Assembly: GCA_013115125.1 (NCBI GenBank) | Contig: JABANN010000140.1 | Span: 1 to 63,022 of the forward strand | Reading direction: 5' to 3' | Source of the DNA: Perkinsus olseni | Lineage: Eukaryota; Perkinsozoa; Perkinsida | Length of the DNA: 63,022 nt | Part shown: one piece after another, positions 1-10,200 of the stretch | How positions within the stretch are numbered: the first letter of the stretch is position 1 | How the letters are laid out: each line of letters opens with the position of its first letter | Notes under the pieces: generated by a model | Told to the model about the DNA's origin: nothing | The model's input: only the letters and a program-made list of their open reading frames with translations | Database searches by the model: none | Position numbers and translations under genes: made by a program

Positions 1-1732
1 TACTGCCGCTGTAAAATCAGCGTAGTTCGCTGCAGCATCGGCCGTCATACTCTCTATCGCTACCTTAAGTAGCCCCTCATCTTTGAACCTCAGAGCCGAT
101 ATGGACCAGGCGGCCAATGAAAAGGTGTTAGCCCGGGAGACGTCAGCCCGGTCTTTGAAGTGCTCCGCGAACTCGTACATCACAGTACGTATCCGATCAG
201 TGGGCCGCATCTCGACTTTAGCCAGCGCCCACATGAACATGCCAGCGCCCTCCTGGTCGGTGAAGCTCTTCGCCCCAGCTCTACTCGCCAAAACTACCAT
301 GTCCTCCAGCAGCGGTAACGCCTCGCCACGACCCACTCCATTGGTAGCCAAAGTAGCGATTCCCCACGTCGCTGAGCTGATATGGCGAGCACTCCATTCT
401 GCAGTCATTTGTGACTTCATCTTGGTGTAAGTCGCCAAAACAAGCCCATCCAAACCACCAGGGTAATCGCCCCTATTCGTCATCGTACCCAAGGCCCATA
501 GCACTGACGAGAGGTCAACCGGCAAATACGCTCTGGGTGATGTTTCCATGTGGGTTTGGGCGAAGCGCACCAGCTTAGAGTTCAACGGGGGGCCACTGCG
601 GGCTATGCCCCACAGCACGTTCGCTACATTCTGGGGCTTGGCCTTATCCATGGTAGCAGCAAGACGTTCGGGTAAGCCATCCATTGTCCATGCCGGAAGC
701 ATAGTCCCTCCGGCCCAGACGAGATGGGCGACTTGCTGGTTCTCGAAGTCTCGGAGCTTTCTAGTTGAGGCCTCCGAAATGATACGATCAACCACCTCCG
801 GGTGAACACCCAATGTTGCTAAGGACCACGCACAGAGGGATAGAGAGTGCGGACGATATTCACCACAGGTTTCGTTGATAGAAGCAACGCATATGCTCAC
901 AACCCCTTTGGCCACTTTCGGCTCAATCCCCAGCTTCGCGACGGCCCATAGGATGTTGGCAGAATGCTGGTCAGCGAAGCGGAACTTCGAATCGGCTCGT
1001 TCAACATACCTGGCCATGAGTGCGCTGGCCACCTCACGAGTTTCCGTCCGAAACTTCTCGGGCGCTCGTGCCAGTGCCCAGAGGGTGTTGGCGAGTTCCT
1101 GGTGATGAAGAGGCCGTGGGATGTCCGAGAGGCTCCTTAGGATCCGTGAAAAGTTCTCAGGATCGGCAGGCCAATTTTGAGCAGAGGCCATCGACCACAC
1201 AATGGTGGCTAGATGTCGTGAACCCATCTGGCCGATGAAGCGGTAGATCTTCGTATCGAGCTCCGTGCGATCAATCTGGTCAGCTGACCTGAGAGTGGCA
1301 GCAGGAGGCGAATGGCGGCTCATCGGCTTCCCAGCGGCGCCTACATTCGAGCTGCCTCGAGCTTCGCTGCCGCCCACGATGTATTTGCCAGAAGCTGCTG
1401 GATCTGCTCTCTCGGTACTTCATCTGCCTTCTCCATAATGTGTTTTAGTATGAAACCAACCGGAGACTTGGGGGTAAGACGATCACGCGGGGAGGAGGCC
1501 AGACGATGGAGGCAGGTGCAAAGGTGTATCTTCGAGGATAGTAGATAAGGAATAGGGAACGACTGAGAGGCCGATGACGGCAGTCCGAACTTACAGCTGA
1601 CATGTTGCCAATCTCTTCCTCTATAAGCTTGTTGATGCTTCTCGCGCCACCCTGAGCCGCCGCTTTGACTCGACTCTGCAGTTCAAGGTCAGCACGAGAG
1701 ATTTGAGCGATTCTTCTGGCGGATGGTGGCAT
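1..1732 (-). CDS. RAP/FASTK/OPR-like helical repeat protein, 3' part cut off by the window edge
   Basis: Not a named gene, but the family style is clear. The protein starts at the ATG at 1732 and runs off the left edge. Exon 1 encodes a basic N-terminus (MPPSARRIAQISR), then a 128-nt GT-AG intron lies at about 1467-1594, and the frame stays open to base 1. At least ten repeats of roughly 35-40 residues each centre on a tryptophan motif of the form [LVAT]W[AGS][LIVM][AG], for example LWALARAPEKF, LWAVAKLGIEP, AWSLATLGVHP, LWGIARSGPPL and MWALAKVEMRP. Such W-A-x-A repeats are typical of alveolate RAP, FAST-kinase-like and octotricopeptide proteins, many of which act on organelle RNA. A mitochondrial role is therefore a family-based inference; the basic N-terminus fits but does not prove import. 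A C-terminal RAP domain would lie outside the window. The neighbouring tRNA gene begins only 60 bp upstream. Confidence 0.7.
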
Positions 1733-1792
1733 GTTGTGGTGGGGAAGGGCAAGGACAATGCAATCGAAACTCGACAGAATCAGCTCGGAAAA

Positions 1793-1865
1793 TGGAGAAC
1801 CCGGGCATCGATCCCGGTGCCTCTCGCTTGCTAAGCGAGCGCTCTACCATTTGAGCTAGTCCCCC
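1793..1865 (-). tRNA. tRNA-Ala (anticodon AGC)
   Basis: A 73-nt cloverleaf is read on the minus strand. The acceptor stem pairs GGGGGAC with GTTCTCC (two G-U pairs), the D arm begins TAGCTC, the anticodon stem CTCGC/GCGAG carries the loop TTAGCAA with anticodon AGC, and the T stem CCGGG/CCCGG closes an ATCGATG loop. The discriminator base is A, no CCA is encoded and there is no intron. The sequence is close to typical eukaryotic tRNA-Ala(AGC). Box A and box B promoter elements lie inside the gene, as usual for RNA polymerase III. Confidence 0.95.
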
Positions 1866-2149
1866 ACAACCAACCCGAGGTTGTTTGTTTCGTGTATCGC
1901 TACGCGAGCAGACAACACTACTGAGATCACGGTAGGAAATGCACACCCTTGGTATTCCTGAAACATGAGCTCACTCTGACCCATGAAACCAGAGGAGAGT
2001 GTTTTAGATATATCGAATTCAAATGGTGAGTCTCTAAAGCCGCTGACGAACGAAGTGATAGAAGTGAGAAGTGCCCGGCAACTCAGTGCTGCGCTGCGGA
2101 TAGAAACCCAACGTGGTACGAACCAAACCCCCTTTTAAAGAGAGAGCTC

Positions 2150-3463
2150 TCAAAAGTTAGCCTCCGCCATCGCTATGACAGCTGATTCTGAGAAGCAAAC
2201 AATAATCGAGTTAGATCCCACACCAGTAGCAGAGACAAGCCTCACCGTCATCAACCTCTTCCTCGTCGTCATCGGCAATCGTGTACTCCGATACCTCATC
2301 GTCAGTGCACGCTTCACCCGTGTACCACCTGGGGCGCCAAGCAGCACCGATTATCAGGATATAGCCAGCGGCAAGTCAACACCTTATCGCATGGGGTATT
2401 ATGTTATCCTTCAACATTTCCGCCCTCTCCCAATCATCCGCCATCAACATGTGCAGGCGCTCGAGCTCATCTTCTAAAGACAGACTGCCACGACTGAGCG
2501 CTCCATGGCGGCAGCCCACCGTCGTCTTCGGAGTCCTCATCGTCTGGCAACTCCAACCACTCGGGTATGGGGTAGTTGGGCCCTAGGGAGCTGAGCACAT
2601 GATCCATCCATGCACTCCTCTAACCCATCGACTTACGTGAAGAATTTGAAAAAGCTCGGCCGATCGCGAGTGACGGTCTTCATAGCGGCCCTGTTCTTCG
2701 CCCCGGAGCCCTCCTTCTTCTTGCGCACCACCTCCACCGTGACATCCTGAGGCCCTCAGCATGGACCCTTGTATCGCGAGGCCACCCACCATGCCAGGCT
2801 TCCAGTCGATGCCATCACTCGCTATCTCAACGATCTCAGTCTGCTTGAGGAACTCCTTGCCCTCGCCGTAATGGTATTTCTTGCTGAGCTTATCATTGGT
2901 GAAATAGGGGTTTTCAGCGAAGGCGAATGTAAGAGAGAAGCCACACGGTGCTTCATCTCCTGCCGGACCTGCGACAGAGCGACCAGTGATGGAAAAGCCA
3001 TCAACTACTAAACGTACTAGAAGGAAACAAATCATCTGTCGTAATGTCCACAAGGTACTCCAATACCGGCAAGTCCCACTCCTCCACGTCATCCTCAAAC
3101 TCCGCCGAATTGCGCAGCACCTGATGCCGCGCCCACCCCCTCGGAGCAGCGTCCCTCCAGCTGACTTTCTCCCAGAATCCTTTCACATGACTTGACCCTC
3201 CCTCTCCGGGTTCAGCCAGCAGCTGGGCCCTTGCCTCGATGATGGGAGCGAGCTCCTTGTCGTAGCTTTTCTCTAGCTCCCTTATCTCCCTACCAAGAGT
3301 CATCAACGCAGAGGCACCAGCGGAGTATCCATGCACACCGTTCGAGCCGTTTCTGAATCTTAGTGTAATCATCATCCAAGGCAAGTAGTTTCGATACCAA
3401 CTCCTGAGGCAGCGTGGGGGCCTCCCCCTCCTTCTCAGCACTCGCTGCTGATGGGGCGGACAT
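2150..3463 (-). CDS. NAP/SET-family nucleosome assembly protein
   Basis: Histone chaperone of the NAP1/SET family, which binds H2A-H2B and shuttles between cytoplasm and nucleus. The start at 3463 is fixed by an in-frame TAG three codons upstream. Spliced exons give the NAP dimerisation helix (KRLEREIRELEKSYDKEL), then a FWEK/VLRNSAEF block, EEWDLPVLEYLVDI, the diagnostic FAENPYFTN strand, DGIDWKPGM, and a basic VEVVRKKKEGSG stretch ending in PSFFKFFT. The C-terminus becomes acidic (ADDDEEEVDD), as in NAP proteins. At least six mini-introns are needed. One is mapped to 3290-3338 (49 nt) and joins KRLE to REIRE in frame; another of about 45 nt joins WKPGM to DVTVEVV. The stop is TGA at 2150-2152. 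Which paralogue (NAP1 or SET) is not settled. Confidence 0.88.
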
Positions 3464-3809
3464 AGAAGCCTAGAGGTAATCCGACATTGAAGCTCGGTCG
3501 CCAAGTGTCACCCCAGACGGCTGCGCTAGGTCGAGCTCTACAGAGTGTGTAGAAGACACCAATAAGGCGCGGTTCCTCGGCGAGGAATCCTCGCAATGGA
3601 CTCTATGACTGAACTCAAGAGAATAATAGATACATGACAGAGGCGACAAAAACTCCCTTCTTTATTGTAGCTGAGTGGTGGTGATGCAGTCACTACGACG
3701 AGGAGGAGGAGGACGGGGACGATACACTTACATAAGCGGTAAAATAATTGGTCAATTGTTACAAGGCCGGGATAGAATAGCTCGCCAACCAGCGTCACTG
3801 CCTGATCCA
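3464..3809. other. Intergenic gap, no gene seen
   Basis: Between the start of the NAP gene and the stop of the UPF0301 gene. Both flanking genes are on the minus strand. Small open frames here match nothing recognisable; 3' UTR and promoter are the likely content. Confidence 0.5.
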
Positions 3810-5303
3810 TCATACCCCTCTGCCACGTTCGCTAGCCACAGCACTCCCCCACTCCTCATCATCATCATTGTCACTCGAGTAGCCCCAGTCCACGTTAAGG
3901 TCCGAGCGTACTACCTTAGCTGCTGACACGGGTAGCCTGGCCATCTCCGGAGAACCGCAGGATTCGGTAACCATTGCAGCCCAGAGATCATCTTCACTCA
4001 AATCGTGTCTGCCCAGCATGATTCTCCGCAGGGCCTCGGGCGAAGTCACTTTCACAGGGTACCACACCCCAAGGTTCATCTCCCTTTCAAGCTGACCACG
4101 CTCCCAGGCCGCTTTGCCAACAAAAGTCCTCCTCGGCGTCGCTACTTCAGTGAGGACCTCAGCATCCTCCGTCTGTTTCCAGCCGTGGAAGAGGCCTATC
4201 GACGTCTCCTCAGGGCCTATGCTCAAGGGGCGTATCCCTCTCACAACACTCTCATGGACAACCTCGACCGAGGCCACCGGACCCCCAAACTGCCATCTGG
4301 ATGGGTCCTTGGTGACTTGTGATAGTACCGTCATGAAGGCTCCCTCCTGTGCACGCTGTTTGCCATGCATGTCCGAGAGCCAAGAAGCCTCTTCGCCCTC
4401 ACTGCCGCTCCCTTGCTCCTTCCCACTCGCCTGCTGCTGCTGTTGGCCCCCCTTGGCCCTCTGCAGAGAGGCCGATCCTACCCGCTTGTTCCGCCGTATA
4501 CTGCGGAAGAAGGCTGCCTGATCTCGCAAGATCTGCAACTCTCTCGTTCCCTCCCTAACCCTCCTATTAACTATCAAACCATCAGGCCTCCAGCCGTACC
4601 CACGAGAGACATCAGGCTTGTCGCCGCCCGTGATGACTATAACACTGCGCGTCCAGGTTCCCTCCTCGCAGAGGGGGTGAGCCAGCAGCACCAGGCCCGG
4701 CGCTACCGTTCCCCAGCAGGGTTCTATCGTTCCCTTCAACCAGGCCGGTACATCACGATCGGCTCTTTCCTCGAGCTCCACCTTATCGCATAAAGTGCGT
4801 ATCCTCGACAAGTGACGAAGGGCGGAGAACCAGGAGTCCGTAGAATCGATGCCGCTACGGAAGCACATTCGAACCAAGTCCACCAGACTGTCACCCGCCG
4901 ACAAGGAAGCGCAGGTCGCGGTGGTGAGGTGACCATCAGGACCGGGCACCGAGACCGGCTTGCCGGGGACGTAGTAGTCCGCACCAGCCAGGTAGGCTCT
5001 GAGGGCCTCGGCATACAGCGGGTCCTGCTTCTCCTCTACAGTCCTGTAGGCGTTGGTGATAAGGGACTTGTAGGCGGGGTTCTTGTCGAAGAAACGAGCG
5101 ATGCGCCAGAGACCTCGAAAGAGGGTTCCATCCACTGCAGAAAGGGCACCCCTAGGGACCCGAGGATGGAGCCCAGAACGCAATGCTGCCACTGCGCGGA
5201 CCTGCGAGGGGCAGAGCGTGCCCGCGATTCGACGCTGCATAGTGATGACGACGATAAAATCAACCGAAAGCAAGCAGCCACTGACCATAACGATCGTACT
5301 CAT
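3810..5303 (-). CDS. UPF0301/AlgH-domain protein with alveolate N-terminal extension
   Basis: A 497-residue single open frame. Residues from about 200 match the UPF0301 (YqgE/AlgH, DUF179) fold in order: PGLVLLAHPLCEEGTWTRSV, then a GLIVNRRV strand, a WQFGGPVASVEV strand, and a C-terminal block TFVGKAAWERGQLEREM followed by GVWYPVKVTSPEAL and DLWAAMV. Bacterial members are about 190 residues, so this protein has a long N-terminal extension containing LFRGLWRIARFFDKNP, plus an internal Q/S/G-rich insert (QQQQQ) of roughly 100 residues that splits the domain. The first 25 residues are hydrophobic (LSVDFIVVITM) and could be a signal or organelle-targeting start. UPF0301 domains also occur in plant and algal plastid-targeted proteins; their biochemical role is unclear. 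The tail is acidic (SSDNDDDEEW). No intron is needed, unlike most neighbours. Confidence 0.82.
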   Translation of the reverse strand: MSTIVMVSGCLLSVDFIVVITMQRRIAGTLCPSQVRAVAALRSGLHPRVPRGALSAVDGTLFRGLWRIARFFDKNPAYKSLITNAYRTVEEKQDPLYAEALRAYLAGADYYVPGKPVSVPGPDGHLTTATCASLSAGDSLVDLVRMCFRSGIDSTDSWFSALRHLSRIRTLCDKVELEERADRDVPAWLKGTIEPCWGTVAPGLVLLAHPLCEEGTWTRSVIVITGGDKPDVSRGYGWRPDGLIVNRRVREGTRELQILRDQAAFFRSIRRNKRVGSASLQRAKGGQQQQQASGKEQGSGSEGEEASWLSDMHGKQRAQEGAFMTVLSQVTKDPSRWQFGGPVASVEVVHESVVRGIRPLSIGPEETSIGLFHGWKQTEDAEVLTEVATPRRTFVGKAAWERGQLEREMNLGVWYPVKVTSPEALRRIMLGRHDLSEDDLWAAMVTESCGSPEMARLPVSAAKVVRSDLNVDWGYSSDNDDDEEWGSAVASERGRGV

Positions 5304-5440
5304 GCAGTAGAGTGACCGCGCGCCACGAAATTCCCCCCCGACACATTGAGAAAGTCAAGACCATGCTGTGTACGAAACGTGGACCATTAATGATTGGTAT
5401 TAGAAACTCTTCTCAATTTTGCAGAGATTACAGAGCAGCT

Positions 5441-5473
<33 letters not shown>
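5441..5473. repeat. (CAG)11 microsatellite
   Basis: Eleven uninterrupted CAG units lie just 3' of the PEX19 stop codon, so they fall in its 3' UTR or terminator region and not in the protein. Confidence 0.95.
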
Positions 5474-5474
<1 letters not shown>

Positions 5475-5483
5475 GGCGGGGCG

Positions 5484-6986
5484 TCACATGATAGAGCACT
5501 GCGGAGGCTTGTCGCCACCGCCGTCCTTCGAGGAGGCATCCTGCATGGCCTTGTCCAGATCTCCCATCATCTGCCGCAGTAAATCTGATACAAGGGAATC
5601 GACAGGTCAAGGTGGCACGCCCACTGCTACCAGGATTATCGATCATTTCCTTCATCACTTTGGCCGACTCCTCGTCCATGCCTGCAGGGTTGCCCTCAGA
5701 CGCCGAGGTGTCGGACCCAAAGCCCATCTGACGACCACAAAGATACTCCTGGCTATACGGACCTCAACCCTACTATCACCCCCTTTAAAAACTGAGCGAA
5801 CTCTTCTGCATCCTCTTTACTAGCCGGTGCCGCCGCATGCTTCCCCTCCTCCCCGCCAGACGACGACGAGGCCGCCGCCGTAGCAGCAGCAGTTGGTGGA
5901 ACTATCCGCTCTACTACCTCCTCCGGTGGCGGCCCTAATGCCTGCAGCTCGCCAAACAGTCGAGAGGCCTGCCATTCCGACTCATCACAGCCTCCAGTTT
6001 CATCACGGCAGTACCTCCTGCTGCTCAGCATCGGTCAAGGCATCCCCCTCAGACTTGTCATAAACCTCGAGGACGGCTGCGTACTTCCTCAAGATCAGCG
6101 TGCACCTAACGACACGGTGTCATCCCTTCTCCTGCTGATGGAGACAGCAATGATTCCTACCGTTCCCGCTCCTTCTCATCCAGGTTCTTGCCTTCATCAG
6201 ACGCCAGGAACACTTGCAGCTCATCGCGTATCTTCACGATAGGCTCCCGTATCGCCTCCTTGGCAAACATACCTGAGAGCTCTTGCCTTAACCTGGTCAT
6301 GATACATGCGATAAGGACTGGCCACCAGGGAGAGGCCGATAGACAACGCCAAAGGTGTGAGTGGTGGCAGGCCTCGACGCGGAGTAATCGTGGCAAAACA
6401 CACGAAATGCGTTAAGCTAGAGCAACCGAAAACAACAGCCTCTCCCGTCGACCGGATGCAGACTTGTTCTCTCTAGACTCGTCATCGTGATCTCAGAGAC
6501 GACTCATCGCCTCCCTAGCAACCGCGCTTTCTGTTGTCCCTGGGTACCTTTGGTCAAACCATTGATTTCCTTCATAAACTCCTCATCATCGCCCAAGTCT
6601 AGCTTCCTCATAGCTTCCATCAGCTTCTGGAGGTCCTCTTCGTCATCTTCCCCTGATCTCCACCCTACCAACCATAACCACTGCACTCCAGGCTCTACCT
6701 CCTCGCTGGGCGCTCTCTGAGAGACCCTTCACCAGGTCGTTTAAACTCTGCTCCAGCGTACTAGCTTGCTCCTTCCCTTCTACCGAGGCCCCAGCAGCTG
6801 CCGTGGTGGCCTTCTCCCGGCTACCTGTGAAGTCACTCGAACAGCAGTACCCCCAACGGCGAGCTCACCCTCTGTCCCCCTACCCTCCTCTGCCTTCGCG
6901 TTGTCCATTTCCTTGAGGGTTGATTCGATCAGATCATCCAGCTCATCTGACAGCTCCGGTGATGACTCATGATTTGCGACCGGCAT
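5484..6986 (-). CDS. PEX19: Peroxisomal biogenesis factor 19 (PEX19) with CAAX farnesylation box
   Basis: PEX19 is the cytosolic chaperone and import receptor for peroxisomal membrane proteins. The protein begins MPVANHESSPELSDELDDLI, with the acidic PEX3-binding type helix LDDLIESTLKEMD near the N-terminus. Later exons give STLEQSLNDLVKGLSESA, DDEEDLQKLMEAMRKLDLGD, and the conserved helical cargo-binding core LSGMFAKEAIREPIVKIRDE. The last exon reads LLRQMMGDLDKAMQ and ends in a C-terminal CSIM followed by TGA. CSIM is a standard CAAX box, the site of the farnesylation known for PEX19. Introns are short GT-AG; one joins SAQRGG to EDDEEDLQ in frame. The start at 6986 is the only ATG giving the acidic N-terminus. 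Presence of PEX19 implies the organism keeps peroxisomes, which many apicomplexan relatives have lost. Confidence 0.92.
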
Positions 6987-7208
6987 GGGATAGACACAAC
7001 TGCAGACTAAATCATCCCCAACAGCAACGAGCCAACCGAACTGCGCATCTTCCGCGCCGAAAGTTCTGGGCGAGCGCTAGATTTCGTGGCGCGTGACTGT
7101 GTCGGCGCATGATGCTCCGATCGCCGGCACGGTCGTGATCCTTCGCAAGGGAATTCCTACTACCTGCCTTGCTCTAGCTATTACTCCCCTACTGTCATCC
7201 ATTGAACT

Positions 7209-10200
7209 ATGCTATCCATAATCCTAACAGGCTCTATCTACCTCTACACAGGACTCACGGTAAGCCTTGGGGGGGGCAGTGGGGGCCTCGATCTCACAAA
7301 TCTAGGATGTAGCCATCCAGAATGGGGGCATCTTTCCCAGCAGCAGAAGAGAGGTGTCGTTCGTGGAGGGCCGTTGTGTGGCCCGGATGCGCGCAAGTGG
7401 TGCCCTCTAGACCAGAGTCTGTTACCGCCAGTCTGACAGTCAGTGATAGGATTCTTTCCCGTTCGGCCTGCGGTCAGGGGGCGACGGGTAGATGTCCCCA
7501 CCGACTTCATGTTGTCAGGTGAGTCCGCAGCCACCAAACACCTCACTCCGGAAGGGAAGCGCGGTAATGGTGTGCGGGCCATTAATCCTAACCCAGCCTC
7601 AGCCCACCGTCCTAACCCTATCCTCTTCAGGCCTTCTTCCAGCGCACCTCATGGCCTATCGCTTCCGTGAGTCTCAGGCGCCACTGTCGTTCGCCCCCAT
7701 TCGGTCCATGTTAGGTATCCCAGCTTGCCGCTGGCCACGGACGCTACTTCGGAGTACAGTGCATGGAACAGCACTGCGGCAGTGCCCTCAACACCTGCCT
7801 CATGGAGGCCGACAAAAGTCTAGACCCCGAGTTTAACAAGTACGACCATACCCTCCTCTACTGAACTCGTCATCCCAGTGCCTTAGGGACAAGCAGGAGA
7901 TCAAGCAGTCCCAGTGCGGGGTAATGCTGCTGTGCCTTTGGAATGAGGAGAAGGACGAAGAGACCCTAGAGAGGCAACAGGACCATATCCCCAACAAGGT
8001 GCCTCGCACTGTCGTCACCTTAGCCTTCGATCTGCCTCTCAGCTCTCGCCTGCTGCCGCCAAAGCCCTCTCCCAGGCCCGGGCTGCTAGAAGGGGGAGAG
8101 GGGCTGATGTGTGCACCGATGGTAGACCACACCCGGCACCAGCTCCTCAGTACCGACGGCGTACCCTTAGGTATCACAGCAGCCGAGGAAAGCCCTGCGG
8201 AAGGCTCCCTGCTCAAGTGCGCTCAAGACTTTGGATGTGAACGCGTTGTTGAGTAAGCCTCCTACCAGCACCCTTTACCACTCACGCATTTGGATTTTTT
8301 ATTCAGCCACGACCCTGCTGAGCTCGCGGCCTCCACGGAGATACCATCAGATGACGCCGTAGTCCAGGTGAGCTCCTCCCTCGGCCCCCTCTTCTCGCCA
8401 GCGCGGCCTCGCCTTCAGGACACTTCTCTGCTCAAGGATGCGCCTTTGGAGAAGGCAAAGGTTGCCATTCAATCCCTTAGTCCTAACTGCCTCAAAAATC
8501 ACTGCTCCGCCGAGCTCTACGCTTGCGATGAGAGTGAGTCGTCTGTGGTCGGTGCAGGCGGATCATCATCATCGTCTTGCTTCAGACGCCGAGTGCAACT
8601 CCGTATTCTCATGCCTCGAGATCAACTCCGCCCGCCACGATAAGACTGACGCTAAGAAGTGCACCGATAAGCTCATGGGGCTGGACGAGATTAAAAAGAA
8701 CTTGCTGGCCTGCGCTGAGGCGGCCAAGTGCCTCCAAGTGAGCACCGCCGCCTACCGCCTCTTGCCTTACTCGTAGACGTTGCTTTCACAGGGCGAGATA
8801 TCCCCCTCACTGAATCTCAAGGATGATATCGACTCTATTCCTGCCAAGCCTAGCTCGCTACTCCAACTTTCGGGAGGGGTCTCCAGCCATGCTCGCCAAC
8901 AACACATGACTGAGGCGGAGGTGAAGAAGGCCTTCGAGGTTAGTCGGCAGAAGACGGACGAGATCCTTCATAAAGTGGGCCCGTATGGAAGCAGAGGCCA
9001 GGCGGGTGATGCCTGAGTGCAGGTCCAACAGCAAATGAAGAGTCTGAACGTTCAAATGGATAAGACCAGAGATGATGAGCAAAAGGGCATGGCTGAGCTG
9101 GAGAAGCAGAGGAAAGACGATGACACGTAGGTGGCAGCGTTTGGCAGCCTCTCCTGCCTACTGCCCGTCTAACATCAGCAAACTCGGGGCTGCAGAGAAG
9201 CGGTACGAAGCACTCGAGACGAAGGCGATGAGTGATCCAAGTAAGGTTTCTTAATATTGTGTCGGCGGAAAATCCGCTTCGCCTGCGAGTCTCTGGATGG
9301 TGATGGTGTCATTTCTGTCAGGCTTCCAGAGCGGCAATCCCACTGGTGCTGCTGCTGCTGCTGCTGCTGCGACCTCGAGCTTTATGGAGGGCGACATCCC
9401 CGACTTCCTGGAGCCCTTGAGAGAGGTGGCAAGGAAGGCTCAGAGCTTTGCTGAGGAGATGAAGAAGCAACAGGAAGAACTTGACGCAGTTGCCAGCAGC
9501 GGCGGTGCGGCCTATTATTATCCTCAGCCAGCCCTCGTACCCCTCTGGGGACACCTTAGGTACTCCCTCAGGGCTCTCGCTGATTCAGGAGAAAGCTGGG
9601 GTTGCTACGACGGACCAAGAGGACCGTGAGTTGGCCAGTGCGATGAAGGCCGAGGACGCCGATGAGGTTCGTACGGACAAGCATCTCGCCAAGGCTAGTG
9701 ATGCGGTACAACAGTTGGGCTTGAGCGGGCCTCGGTGCCATAGGCTGCTTCCTCAGTTGAACGAGCTACAGCGTAGCATTCGGGAGGAGTCTCGCGAGCT
9801 GGCACTCGAGGAACGGAATGATGCTTCCCACGTACAGTCTGGTGTGCATGATCTTGGCGATAACGACGACGGCCTCTCCTTACTCGAGGAAGCATCTGAA
9901 AAGAGGGACTGGGAGACTGAGTAGTGTACTCACCGCAGCCCCGGTCTCACACTTGGCCCTTCTCAGCCTCGAGCGACACGTGTCCGAGTGGAGAAGCCTG
10001 CTCGCCCATGACTCTACCAATAGACGCCACTTCACGCCCAAGGCAGATGACGGAGAAGAGGACGATGACGATGAGGCTTCCTCCTTCCTACAGGTTGCTG
10101 ATAAGTCCGATGCAACCGGAGATTGGATCAGCAAGTGAGTACAGTCCTCGTCCGCCGGCCGGTCACTCTGTCGTATCAGAATCGAGAAGTATCTGAAAGA

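Noticed and set aside
4114-4521. Long plus-strand frames across 4.0-4.8 kb
   Set aside because: They are shadows of the UPF0301 gene on the minus strand, which has clear domain motifs.
5440-5727. Minus-strand frame ending in a run of cysteines
   Set aside because: The run is the (CAG)11 microsatellite read in another frame; the real PEX19 frame ends before it at CSIM.
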